Below are positions 44,045 to 55,662 of a DNA stretch of 64,000 nt, piece after piece. The position numbers were made by a program, and so were the translations under genes. The notes under the pieces are model-generated. The model searched no databases. It had not been told where the DNA came from and saw nothing but the letters and a program-made list of their open reading frames with translations. The stretch covers positions 13,515,936 through 13,579,935 of the forward strand of contig OU744448.1 of the NCBI GenBank assembly GCA_916610825.1, read 5' to 3'. The DNA comes from Haliclystus octoradiatus. Taxonomy: Eukaryota; Cnidaria; Staurozoa; Stauromedusae; Haliclystidae. Position 1 is the first letter of the stretch. Each line of letters opens with the position of its first letter.

Positions 44045-44898
44045 ATGCCAAGAATAAAATTAGAAAAATTCGGAGGCAAGACAGGGGAGTCAAAGTGGAG
44101 GCATTGGGAGGTAGACCTATTGGCAACACTACCAACTAAATCAGAGGTAGAGGGTGCAGCCGAAGTGACATTAGAAGAAAAACTCGGTTTTTTATCATCT
44201 CACCTTGTCGGAGAAGCCAAGGAATTCTTTCTGGACAATGTCAAGCCATATGCTCAGGACTTCGACGAGTGTTTCAACAGGATGCGAGAGCAATATGGTT
44301 TGAAGAAGACGTTTTGCAGCATTTCAGCAGCGCAGACGGGATATACTGTCCCAACGACCCTCGTCCATGGCAGAGATAAGACTTCTGTGTGGCAAATTAT
44401 CCAGCTTGGCGATCGAACGGGCTTCGAGCGCTGACATGATTACTCAAGACTGGCACGAAGTCGCCGATTGTTTACCACACGAACTGGCGGTCCAACTGCG
44501 TCTGTTCTTAAATGTCAACAAAGAAAAAGAGACAAACAACAAACAACAACAAACTTCGACGATTGAAGTGAACTTGACAAAACTTGTACAACTTCAAGCT
44601 GGGCTTCAAGAACAAGTGCTTTGTTTAACTTCACCTGTCAACGCGTTGCAGACCGGTAGCCATAACAACACGATGTTCTCAAATGCACGGTCCAATGACT
44701 TTAAACAAACACATCGACCAACGAGAAATGACAGCAGTAAATGTACAGCATGTTGGCAGGAAGGTCACGATAACAATACCTGCCCAAACAAAGACTTTTG
44801 TAGGAGATGCGGAGAGGCTGACCGCCAGGGGCTGCCGCCGGCCTAAAAGAAATCCTACGAATCAAGCACACGGACAACAACAAACGCCGGGAAACTAG
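44045..44898 (+). pseudogene. Gypsy gag with CCHC zinc knuckles, two frameshifts
   Basis: Starts MPRIKLEKFGGKTGESKWRH in frame 2. After a TTTT run near 44313 it continues in frame 3 (AAFQQRRRDIL, LLCGKLSSLAIERASSADMI). Near 44820 it returns to frame 2 (GCRRPKRNPTNQ), ending at TAG 44896. The central part has a Gln/Lys-rich linker. It is followed by CTACWQEGHDNNTC and FCRRCGE, a pair of zinc-knuckle-like motifs. The two shifts compensate, and the first is at a homopolymer. The pol frame (3) overlaps the gag end, so the ancestral gag-pol relation would be a +1 shift or an overlap. Confidence 0.78.
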
Positions 44899-47075
44899 AA
44901 AGGGAGATCGGCCAGAGTCAACCGGTTTCCCAACAACAAATACAGGACTCAAAAAGAATATCAACTATTGGAAGCAAAGCTGGATATGTTGAATTTCGTA
45001 TTGGCAATGTTACAGTCGATGGTCTAATTGATAGTGGTGCAGAAGTGTGTGTCATTCAGAAATCGTTATGTGACAGTACTGGAGTGGCAGTGATTTTACC
45101 AGATGCATGCTTACCTTCACTGACTGCAGCAAATAATAAACTAATATCAGCTTTGCATGTAGTAGAACTGCCTGTTTGTATTGGAGGGAAAACTGTAAAA
45201 CATAAATTATATGTAGTAAATGACTCTGACATATCTCACCAACTAATTATTGGGTGCGATTTTTTATGCATTAATAAACTTGGAGCACAGTGGTCGTCTG
45301 ATGTTAGTTATTTGATTACATCCTTTGATTTACATATACCAATGCACAAGTACTTGAGACGCAGCGGGACACCCACCTGTTCAGTAATTGCCTCAGTGAC
45401 AACAGTCATACCACCACAGAGCGAACTTTTACTTAATTTAACAGTCAAGGAAAAAATTAATTGGGGTAGTTATGATTACGGGATTATTGAACATAACTGT
45501 GAAAAACTTCAAGAGGGAATATTATGTGGAAAGTCTCTAGTGAAGGTCCCATACTCTAATTCAGATGGACTTGTTATACCTGTTATAAATTTAAGTGATA
45601 TGCCGCTTACCATCTATCAAAATACTAAGATTGGTCATCTAGAGATATTAGATTCAACAGCAGCAGGTTGTAATGCGATTTGTGGTATTGATAACAAAAT
45701 TGATGAAAGACGCCAGACATTAGAAAAGTTGATTTCAGTAGAACATATTGGAGAACTTGATGGTAAACGTGTAATATCTTTATGCAAAAAGTACTGTGAT
45801 ATTTTCTCCTGTACAGATGAGGAGCGGGGGCATACACATTTACTTAAACATCATATTGACACTGGAGATTCAAGGCCAATCCGTCAGCCTATGAGAAGGT
45901 TTCAACATGCACAGATAAAAGAGACAAATGAGATATTTGATAGAATGCTAACAGATGGAATTATAGAGACAAGCAATAGCCCATGGACCAGTCCTCTTGT
46001 TCTTGTCCGTAAGAAAAATGGACAGCTCAGACCATGTGTAGACTTTAGAAAATTAAACGCTGTTATACGGAAGGATGCTTTTCCTTTGCCAAGTATTGAG
46101 GACACTCTGCAAAGTCTGAATGGTACTAAGTATTTCATCTCATTAAACTTAACTCAAGGGTACCACCAAATTGAAGTCGCTGAAGAGGATCGCCAAAAGA
46201 CGGCTGTCGTAACGCCGTTTGGACTTTATCAATATCGTAAAATCCTTTTTGGCCTCTCCAATGCACCAGCAACTTTTCAGCGATTAATGGAAAGGGTGCT
46301 GTCAGGGTTGACCTGGTCTACTTGTAGAGCGTATCTGGACGATATATTAGTTACTGGAAAAACTATTGACGAACATTTTGATAGACTGGAAGAGGTATTT
46401 GAGCAATTACGCAAGGCTGATCTTATGCTACAACCAAAGAAGTGTCAATTCTTCAGGAAAACTGTGCAATACCTTGGTTTTCAATTGTCTCAAAATGGTA
46501 TTGGAGCTGACCCTGGAAAAGTATCTGCAGTCGAAAACTGGCCATTGCCTACGTGTAAGAGAGGGTTAGAGAGTTTTCTTGGATTTGCAGGCTACTACCG
46601 TTGCTTTGTACCTGGATTTGCACATATTGTGAAACCTTTACATGTAGTTAAAGATAAATGCCGCGAAAGGGGACCTGTAGCCTGGACTGATGATGCACAA
46701 CAAGCTTTTGAAAGTGTCAAGTCAAAGCTTATATCAGCATCAGTACTAGCCTTTCCTTCATTTGATGTTCTACACAGCAGTAGCCCTTTCATATTGGACA
46801 CGGATGCCAATGATGTTGCCACAGGAGCTGTTCTATCGCAAGTACAAGACGGTAGAGAAAGACCCATTGCTTATGCTTCATGGACACTATCTCGTGAGCA
46901 AAATAACTATTGTGTTACTCGTCGAGAACTCCTGGCAATTATCAACGCTGTCAGACGATTCAAACCATTTCTAGTGAGCAACAACTTTATCTTGCGCACT
47001 GATCATGCATCACTCAATGGCTTCATAGCTTCAAAGATCCAGAAGTTCAAGTCGCTCGCTGGTTGGAGGAGTTGA
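44847..47075 (+). pseudogene. Gypsy protease, RT and RNase H
   Basis: Open in frame 3 from after TAA 44844 to TGA 47073. Protease: VDGLIDSGAEVCVIQ near 45019. RT: PWTSPLVLVRKKNGQLRPCV; SLNLTQGYHQIEV, where the first catalytic Asp is Asn (AAC 46146-46148); FGLSNAPATFQRLM; and YLDDILV with the Asp pair intact. RNase H: FILDTDANDVATGAVLSQ near 46790 and LRTDHASL near 46995. The frame then breaks: the expected ..DPEVQVARWLEEL continues in frame 2, consistent with one A lost in a short A run near 47015. The Asp-to-Asn change alone should abolish RT activity. Confidence 0.9.
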
Positions 47076-49075
47076 GCTGTTATACTTATCAACTGCAGCA
47101 TCGACCAGGTACAACACACACAAATGCTGATGGACTTTCTAGAGCTTTACAATGCACATGCCGCTACTGCAAGCAGCAACAAGAAGATAACAAGCAATTG
47201 AGTTTCGTGAGTGTTTGCACCAATGGCAATGACGACGGTCAACCAACAGACAACAAAGAATCGATGCTTGTAGGTGTTCACAATGAAAGCAATGGCAATG
47301 AAGAGCCTCAATCAAAAGACAACAAAGAATTGACGTTTGTCGGTGTTCACAATGACAGAAATATAGAAAATCATTGGCGGGAGATACAACTTCAAAGTAC
47401 CGGACTCGAGCACCTTATAAATTGCCTCGAAGATAATAGCACTGCTCCTTCGATATCTACTACTACTCACGTGGGTAAAGGCGATAGACATATACTGCAA
47501 CAATGGCAATTTCTTTCCATACGCAACGGAGTATTGCATCGCAAAGTACCTTCATCAAACCAGAGGCCCTATCAAATAGTGGTACCGCAAACATATGTCA
47601 ATGAAGCTCTCAAAATATGTCATGATGCAATGGGACATCCAGGTTGCAGATCCACCTGCCAACGTATAATTGAGCGATTTTTCTGGGCAGGATGGCGCAA
47701 GGATGTAGAATCCTATGTAAGAAGTTGCAATGTCTGCATCAAAATGAAAAGCACATCAACAAAGAATAGAGCATCACTGAAATCCCTCCTATCTGGTTAC
47801 CCTGGACAACGCGTGGGAATTGACTTGATGGAACCTATCCATCCTTCATCTTCATTAGGAAAGTCTTATATTCTGGTGGTAATAGACCATTTTTCAAAAT
47901 TTGCGGAAGCATACAACCTACGAAATCAAGAAGCACCGTCAGTCGTGAAAACATTTTTTGAAGAGTATGTCTGTCGGTATGGCTCGCCTGAAACCATTCA
48001 TACTGATCAAGGAAGCCAATTTGAATCACATCAATTCCAACAATTAGTGAAGCTGCTACGTATCAACAAAACAAGAACAACACCATATCATCCGTAATCA
48101 GACGGAGCTACAGAGCGTCTCAATCGCACTTTACAACAGATAATTAGATCCTACATGGCAGACAATCAACAATTGAAAACCATCCTCAATGCAAAAGTCA
48201 AGCAATCTCCTGATTGGGATGTCGAACTTTATGAAGCTCTTTTAGCCTACAACAGCACTGTCCATACCTCTACTGGTTTCACTCCCTTCAACCTTTTCTT
48301 GGAAAGAGAAGCTCGAATGCCTATTGATGCTGTCTACCAACTGCCCCCAACATGCGAGGAACGAACGGTCGGAGAGTATGTTCGTGATTTGCAAGGACGC
48401 CTGCAACAAGATTATGCCACTGCGAGGGACCACATGGAGACATCAACTGAACGCCAAGCAGAGTACTATAACCGTAAGGTCCATGGTGAGCCATTCCAGG
48501 AAGGTGACAAGGTTATGTGCAAGGCTTTCCGCATTCCCCGTGGTGCCTGCAAGAAGTGGTACCCAAAATGGGACGGCCCTTATATTGTAAAGAAAAAATT
48601 ATCGGATGCAGTTTATCGCATTTATAAAGAGGGAAGAGAAAAGTCATCATCGAGGAAAGTTATTCATTTCAATAATTTATTAAGGTATATAGATCGAGTA
48701 GACATTCCACAACAAAATGCAAATCCTTCAACAACAAATTCAGATGTGGCACAACAAGTGAGTGATGGCGAAGACAGTGATGATGGTAGTGATGAAGAGC
48801 AACAGAGTCACAATGATGGAGATGATGACGATCAGACTGGTAATGATGAAAATCAACCTATTCCCAATGGTAGATATGGCAGTGATGATGATGACAGTGA
48901 CTCACAATCAAACCAATCATCCAGCACCACCAACACAGACGATGACAGTGACAGTGAAGGTGGTACATCAACAGAAAATGACTCCTTGCAAGCAACTCGT
49001 CCACAGAGGATCAGACGCTCACCCAAACGCTTTGGACAATGGGTCAGAACCTTGCTTATCAGAGGAAATCGATGA
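47025..49075 (+). pseudogene. Gypsy integrase with acidic C-terminal tail
   Basis: Frame 2. It starts with the RNase H end (KDPEVQVARWLEELSCYTYQ, LQHRPGTTHTNADGLSRA). An H2C2 zinc finger (HDAMGHPGCRSTC ... CNVC) lies near 47617-47740. The core catalytic residues are Asp 47822 (GIDLMEP), Asp 48005 (TDQGSQF) and Glu 48113 (ATERLN), with D-35-E spacing. A single stop TAA at 48095, in PYHP*SDG where the family has Gln, fits CAA to TAA. A GPY-like region (KWYPKWDGPYIV) is near 48555. The last 100 residues are strongly acidic, Asp/Ser/Glu/Asn-rich, and end RRSPKRFGQWVR. No chromodomain is visible. Confidence 0.9.
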
Positions 49076-49102
49076 GGTCATCGACTACAAGAAGGGGAAC
49101 AA

Positions 49103-49272
49103 TGTAATGACAAATAAATTGACCTTTGATTTATTGTGAAATCGATTGTATTCAGGATAGAACAATAGAAAAGTGTTATAATAAGTCAGAACTGAGTACG
49201 AATAAAAAAGAGAGAAGATTTAACCCTGAGATTTGTAGTATTGTTTGAGTTCACACTGTATATATCATTACA
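49103..49272 (+). repeat. 3' LTR of Gypsy element
   Basis: 170 bp with the same ends as the 5' LTR. It is preceded by the purine tract at about 49090-49099 and followed by ATGA and the rest of the minisatellite. Confidence 0.96.
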
Positions 49273-50284
49273 ATGATGTGTTTTCACAAAGCAATGATGT
49301 ATATTCCTGAATCGCTGTAGAAAATTAGCCTGTGTGCAGACCTGAATAGGGGATCAAAATGTAACTTCTTCGTTCGTCCCCTTGAACTCTGGCAAGTAAA
49401 TGGCATTATTTAGCAAGCTGTTGCACGTTTTAAATAAAACAAAGGGGGAAGGTATTTAGCTAGCATGATTATCGATACCATCTAGTGGCTATTTTCTCTT
49501 CTATAATTTTTAAACTTGACAACTCTCGCCTCCCGTGTTCCTTCATTTCGTTGTATAATGTACTTCTGGATGTTAGAAATATCCGTCCAAACTACTGCTA
49601 ATTCTCCAAAATAATTTGTAGAAAGCTCTTTTACATGCTGCTTGCTCAGACAGTGATACACTGGCAACAAACATGACCAGAATCCATACAAAAAATGCTA
49701 AAATCAGACCTGATAATCTTTATAAATGATTGTCTTCATTTTTATTACGATAAAATTCAAGTCTAACTTTACGATTGTCAGTTCCATTGTGTAGATTGAC
49801 CTATGGTTGTCTTGATTCTCCCATTGCTTTGCAATGACAGCCATTGGTCAAGATCAAGAAACAATCGAAAAATTGTTAGCCTAGTGGATCTGAAATCGAA
49901 TAACAAACCGCACAGAGAGATGAACAAAGTCTCTATGACCAAAACGGTAGTTGGCTCGATCTTATCCTCTCCCGATTTAAGAGCAGATCAAAGTAAATAA
50001 AAGACAGCAAGCAAAAATCAAATCCCTTCAAAACCGACGACTGCAAACATCCTAGCGCGGAAGTACATACGTTATGCAACGTAATGGAGGAACACATGAG
50101 GCAAATTTTGTCAAGTTTAAAAATTATTGAAGAGAAAATAGCCACGAGGTGAGGTCGATAATCACGCTGGCTACGTAATTTCCACATTTATTTTTATTAA
50201 ACGCTAAACAGCATGCCAAAATATGCCATTTCGTTGCCAGAGTACGAGGAAGTGATTCTCTCGAACAGTACACAGATTTCGGAA
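49273..50284. other. Non-coding stretch, right minisatellite flank
   Basis: 49273-49315 completes the minisatellite units. TTAGCCTGTGTGCAGACC at about 49327 resembles the end of the 15.6-kb MITE, but no partner arm is seen. Short open frames at 49482-49691 and 49933-50187 (reverse) have no recognised motif. Confidence 0.45.
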
Positions 50285-50350
50285 AAGACATCATCGCCAT
50301 TTGAAAACACATCGTCGCCATGTGAAATGCATCATCGCCATTTGAATCGA
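50285..50350. repeat. ~21-bp minisatellite, reverse orientation
   Basis: Three units around CATCATCGCCATTTGAAAACA. On the reverse strand they read GGCGATGATGTCTTTTC-like, closely related to the minisatellite that hosts the Gypsy element. Confidence 0.8.
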
Positions 50351-50384
50351 ATTTTGACCCTAATTCGGTTTCATACAGATTGGC

Positions 50385-50504
50385 ATTGTCAATGATAACA
50401 CACTCAAAACAGTTGGATAAGAAGCACTTAACCCATTGCAATAACTCGTGATGAAATCCATATGAGTTTAGCTTGTGTAATAATTTAGAATGAGGTAAAA
50501 TCAA
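50385..50504 (-). pseudogene. Non-LTR RT fragment
   Basis: About 40 codons on the reverse strand, including SKLLHKLNSYGFHHELLQWV and KCFLSNCFECVIIDNA, match the RT segment after the first catalytic Asp (..HKLLHKL..YGI..LL.WI..FL..R). The match runs directly into the reversed minisatellite and is otherwise lost. Confidence 0.62.
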
Positions 50505-51739
50505 AATATATACACTCAGTACAGATGATTATTGGTATGGCGAGTACATTCCTTTGACGATTGTAATTAATACAAGTAGTGGTGGATCTCCTCGAAAGAA
50601 AACCATATCATTCTTCGGAAATTAAAGATCTTTTATTTTCTGAATCAATTTGCAAGGAATAAATTTCAAAGAATTTAAATGTTAAAATGTTTTATAATTA
50701 CTAGGCGAACAGCGACTGCCATTTTTAATAGTGGGACACACCGTAGCTGATTTTCATATCTTCGGCATATCACAATGTAAATAAGACAGCAGTATAGAAA
50801 TATCTGAGCTAATAGATTTGAAGACAAATTGTTTGGAACGAGTAGAACATTTTCGTAGCTAAAGGAAACATGGCATAAAACATCGTTTTCAGCATCAGTC
50901 CTTTGTGGAAAATCTGATAGTGCCCCATCATCGAAAGTGCAAACTGAGGAGATGGGACGGCATTTTTGAGAAGCGCGATAAACCAAGCTCTTTTCTCTGT
51001 CATTCAACAGAGGAATGGTTTTGAATTTTCGCTTTGCCATTCTGTTAACCGATTTAAATCTGATTGAAACGATTGATAGTGTCTGAGTAGGAATAGGATA
51101 ACAAAGAACATCTTGTGGCATGTATGGAACATGTAGCTTAAATGAGTTGTATTCTCTCTTATATTCAAAATATCTTCTTTGACTTTACCAGTGCAAGTCT
51201 ATCCCAGCAAAATTATTCTTTTAATCTCTATAATGAATAATGTAACTTTTAGCTGTCAACTCAAATTAATATATCTGTAATTTTTTAGTTTGCTAACTTT
51301 GGAATTTTTCGATTTGTAGATGAGATTAATTTCCGATTCATTTTGAAGACTGTTGGCTGTAATTTCCCTGTGACTAATTGTCTTAAATTTATGCTGATAT
51401 TGGTCTTCTCTAATTCCCCTCAATACTCTCGAATGTACAATTCACATGCATATTTGTAAATTGATTTATTTTTCTGGTAAAAGTACACACCGAAACTTCC
51501 GCCGTCGTACGTTGTACCTCCGTAATCCGAACTCTGACGCCATGTCTTGATTGAAATACGGCCTTGTTGACCCATCATCCAATGAAGCACTACTACTTTC
51601 CTCGTATTGTAATTTAGAACTACCAGTACTGTTATTATCGTAACAGACTGATTATCTCAATTTGTTCTTATGACTAATAGCCTGTTGTGTGTTTCTTCAG
51701 TCAAATCGCATGCGTCTCAGAGATTACATTTAGCGCATC
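50505..51739. other. Mostly non-coding, one unrecognised reverse ORF
   Basis: A 148-codon reverse frame at 51121-50675 contains a protein-like stretch (KRKFKTIPLLNDREKSLVYR) with no family I know. Another reverse stretch near 51600-51480 reads YEESSSASLDDGSTRPYFNQ. Both may be remains of the BEL relic or of an exon; neither is called as a gene. Confidence 0.3.
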
Positions 51740-52230
51740 TATGTCCTGCTGCTGCTAAGCATAGATAACAAAATTCTTTTGTTTAATAGCATATTGACTT
51801 CTAAGTTGTTTTTTGCTGCTTCGTGAACTACAGACAAAATACCTAAGCCCGCAATTGATGTAGATGCTTCATATTTAACAACTGTAGTAATTTCATTTCG
51901 GATGTTGACTGTGGTGCATCTATACATGTCATAAAAGCTGATTTCCAACTTTGATAAACCTTTTCATCATTAAATATAGGGATTAAAACTCTCAATAATT
52001 ATTTCCATAAATCAATTTCTGATCTTGCGTATGATGTCTGCTCATATCACTTCAAGCAGATGACCTGATGTTAATGTTAATGCAATTGTTTTACTATCGC
52101 TGATTATTGTATCGTTTCTACTTTCATCTCTAAGATTGTTTGTATATCTTTTTGTCTTTCCCATAAAATTTCGAAATCTTTTTCTAACTTGTTTTGTATT
52201 TCCTTCAATGTAACTAACAGTTTTATTTAC
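51740..52230 (-). pseudogene. BEL/Pao gag relic (DUF1759-like)
   Basis: The reverse strand carries a coiled-coil stretch (LKEIQNKLEKDFEILWERQK) near 52200-52140. It is followed by the gag core VYQSWKSAFMTCIDAPQSTS near 51975 and, after a one-base shift, KYEASTSIAGLGILSVVHEA near 51880. The pattern '..YQSWK.AF..C.D......E.KLLQL.KY....A...I.GLG.S...Y..AK..LE' is typical of BEL/Pao gag. It is a different and older copy than the element at 924-7063. No pol was recognised downstream. Confidence 0.68.
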
Positions 52231-53790
52231 AAGGCATTGCAGGATTCATCCACCCTCGGCTACTAAATTATATTTACAATTAACATATTTCGAAAGAACA
52301 TACTATTCCAAATGTGTGTTTTGATCTTTTATTAAAACAGTACGACCGAGACATAACTTTTATAAACTATCATCAATAAAGATATCAATCACTATTTAAA
52401 CCACTATACTATCAAAAACCTGTCATGCCTTAATCGTGACTCACTATCTAACAAACCATTATAAATCACAACGAGATTCATGAAATAGAAATGGAAACTT
52501 TTATTTAAAAAGGGGGATTACTGACTGTCGCAACTGTTGTGCAAGTGACAGTCAGCATTCAAGAAATATTGTTTTATTTCCATATGATTGAGCCTCAACG
52601 TTGGCTGAGATTTTCTTATTATTGTTTTCCCTACATTAGCAAATATTGTATTCACCATTTTCCCCTCTTTTCCCATTGAGTTTCAGTAATTCTGTTTCAA
52701 AATTCTGTATTCCGATCCTTATCAATGGATTCTTGGTCTAGTCTCCATCACCTCATGCAGCATATTTTGAATTCCTATCTCTCTTCTAACAATATTATTG
52801 GCTTCGAGTTGATTCATTTGAATTCTGCTGCATTACAAATCGCGTAGACAGTGTCGCTGAGACAAATATGGAGATAACTGGTCTGGCTGCCCTGTGGACA
52901 GAAAACAGACCATCTGAAAAGGGGACAAAAACGGAGTGACGTTAAACCTAAAAATAGTGAGAGAGCTAGCACCATGCAGCGGCAGTGAAACACTAAATTT
53001 ATTACAGCGTAGAAATGGAGAATAGACTGGTTTAGAAAAAATGAAAGTTTGAAAGTTCAATTGCATTCTCGATTTTATTGTTCTTATGAGTAAAACAAAG
53101 TGCAAAATTTGAGTTCAACAATGAAGTCCTTACTACGCTGTATGAACTATCCCGTGCTGTCAAACGAGAGAGAAATAGAAAAGAGAAATTTATGGTTGGA
53201 AAATTTTGAAGTTACTTGCGAGAAAGTATTGGTTACAGAACAGATCTGGCGAAAAACGAAGAGCATGGCCTAATAGCTTCAACAAATTAAATCAACCCGA
53301 GTATATGTTGAAGTTATTACATTATGCTTTCTAGTTGAGATTGGTACTGCATTCTTCCACTAAATTGGAATAGTTAATAAGTTGTTATTTCTATATCCAA
53401 ATTTCACATTATTCCAATTTATTATTAAAATACTTTATATCATTGCTTATATAATAGGCTATCTTTAGGTGTATTGGTATCGCTCGTGTCATTGTTATAA
53501 ATTAATGCTAGTTCACAGAATAATGCTTTTCTTTTCCTTGAGTCAAAGCTTGATGTTGTCCCCATTTTCCTATTTAGAATTTTTTATTGGCAAATTATAT
53601 ACTCCACTGAAGTACTCATGTGTGAACCAATATAAGTGGCTGTGAAACGACAGTGTGTGTGTGTGTATAATTTTATTTCGATTCGTAACCAAAATGAGCA
53701 AATGCTCGTTTATACATTGATACGAATTTAAAAGTAAGTTATTAATTGTAATATTGTAAATTAGTAGAAATAATGATAAGGATAATAGTA
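52231..53790. other. Non-coding stretch
   Basis: AT-rich, no gene recognised. A short (GT)n run occurs near 53655-53667. Confidence 0.45.
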
Positions 53791-53868
53791 TTAATAATAT
53801 AATATAATTTTTATTTTTATTTTATTATTTTATTATTTTTTTTTATTTTTTTTATTTATTTTTTTTTT

Positions 53869-53886
53869 CTCGTTTTTTTGAACGAG
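53869..53886 (-). other. 3'-terminal hairpin of the non-LTR element
   Basis: CTCGTT and AACGAG form a 6-bp stem with a 6-base loop, directly before the A-rich tail (in element orientation). Terminal stem-loops are often recognised by the RT in target-primed reverse transcription. Confidence 0.55.
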
Positions 53887-54009
53887 ACAAGTTCCATAAT
53901 TATGCTAATTGTATTATATTTATCAGGAGAATGCTAGTGTTTTTGATATTTATAACATTATAATCTAACTATCGACAGCTGATTGACATAAACCAATAAT
54001 TTATTTTCC

Positions 54010-55662
54010 ATTCCAGGGATGTCAAATACGCAAGAGTTGACTCTTTGAATGTTCTTATTGCTTCCCCACGTATTACTTCCGGGATAAAGTTCCAGACTCT
54101 AGTACCTACTGCTACAATTTACCATTTCATCAGGGTTGTTCTGCAAATGGGTGGGATGAGTTTGTTTGGACGGCAAGATGACGTATATTTAGTGTTGGAT
54201 ATCTTGAATAGGGAATGTAAAAGTTTTGGAGTTTCTGTTATGAGTGTTTTGTGGATCATATTGGTTAATTTTACTATTCTTCTGACGTGTAGAGATGGAA
54301 GACGATATTCTTTAGCAGTATTGGGTCGTGCTAGGTGTTTTAGTGATTTTTCTTGAATTCTTTCTAATTTTAGTCTATCCGTTTGATTAATTCCAAGAAG
54401 AGGTAGGCTACAATGTTCTAGGTGAGGACGGATGTATGTCTTGTAAAGTGTATTGGCAAGGTGTGGGTTTAGGGATTTTTAACCTTTGATTTGATATAGG
54501 GAGAGATTGGCTTTTCTGATGCAATTGCGAAGATGACATCTCATGTTTAATCTACTGTCAATGTGAGCACCGAGTATCTTTATTATATTGAGCCAAGGTA
54601 AGGTTACATCGTCGATTGTAATGTGTTTGTTATGTATTTGATTAGTACTTAGAAGATTTGCGCTCGTAACGTGAATGTCGGGTTCTGGAATGTGAGTGAT
54701 TAGTAGGCATTGAGTTTTTGAGGGGTTCAGTTTTAGACAATTCAGCTGGAACCATTGGTGCACATTTTCCAAGTCTTTGTTGAGGTGTTGGACAGCAGTG
54801 TTTTTGTGGTTGGAGGAATAGTATAGCTTTGTATCATCTGCGTATCGTATGATGGAAGAGGTTATTGGAAGAAATGAAAAGTCTGCTACGTAGATATTAA
54901 ATAGTAGTGGTGATATTATCGATCCTTGTGGGACTCCCCGAGGGCAGGAGAAGGGCGAGGAAGTCTGACTTTCAACTCTGATAGATTGTGTTCTTCCACT
55001 TAGGTAATTGTTGATTAAGTTACAACTTGATGGATTTACACCGTAAGCTCTCAATTTTCCATCAGAAGTTTATGGTGTACCATATCAAATGCCTTGGAGA
55101 GATCGAGGGAGACGATTGCAGTAGTTTGTTTTTTGTTGATGGCTGTTCTGCAATCTTGTGTGAGTTTCATGAGGGCCATTTCAGCACCGTCACTATGTAC
55201 AAAGCCAAACATATCAGGTGGGAAAATTGGTTTGAAGTGATTTTGCAGTTGATTTGGTAAGATTTTCTCGAATGCTTTGGAGATATGAGTGAGGATGGTA
55301 ATTGGTCGATAATTTTCTTTATTTGATGGATCGTTTTTTTTGTATATTGGTGAGACTATGCCATGTTTCCAGGCTTTTGGTATTTCATTTATTGTTATTA
55401 AGTGATTGAATAGATCGGTAATAGGAGAGGTGAGGCTAGGTAGGATAGTTTTGAGGAAGCTTACGGATATGTTATCGGCCCCAGTTGCCTTATTAGTTCT
55501 GAATCTTTTGATAATGTTATTTACTTCATTGTCTGATGTGTATTGAAAACAGAAGGAAGTGCAGGAGCGATTCATGATTTGATGTATGCTTGGGTGATTT
55601 TTGAGATAGTCGGCAGTCCAGTTTGGAGTAGGTGGTATACATTTTTTAAAATATCTTCCTAT
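54010..55662 (-). pseudogene. ORF2 reverse transcriptase and C-terminal region
   Basis: Reverse-strand pieces: 55575-55051 carries TNKATGADNISVSFLKT, NYRPITILTHISKAFEK and VSLDLSKAFDMVHHKLL (first Asp). 55054-54479 carries CPRGVPQGSIISPLLFNIYV, IIRYADDTKLYY (Asp pair) and LKLNPSKTQ. After TAA at 54479 the same frame continues with YIRPHLEHCSLPLLGI and RVWNFIPEVIRGEAIRTFKE to about 54010. One base is missing in an A run near 55055 (..LLMEN|LRAYGVN..). Another shift lies near 55670 in an AAAAA run. All RT catalytic residues are present. Confidence 0.9.

Larger units (their letters stand above)
43820..49272 (+). mobile_element. Gypsy LTR retrotransposon, full length, inactivated
   Basis: 5453 bp with 170-bp LTRs (TGTAATGACA...CATTACA). 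It has a 4-bp target duplication ATGA (43816-43819 and 49273-49276). Removing the element and one ATGA restores a perfect 21-bp minisatellite unit, which proves the boundaries. A primer site TGGTGTCAGAAGTGGG follows the 5' LTR. A polypurine tract AGAAGGGGAA precedes the 3' LTR. The LTRs differ at five sites, all transitions (about 2.9%). Order: gag, protease, RT, RNase H, integrase (Ty3/Gypsy). Frame breaks near 44313, 44820 and 47010, plus a stop at 48095, make it non-functional as read. Confidence 0.96.

Noticed and set aside
48762..49139. Met/Val-rich open frame over the end of the Gypsy element
   Set aside because: It is the out-of-frame shadow of the acidic integrase tail (GATGAT repeats read in another frame).
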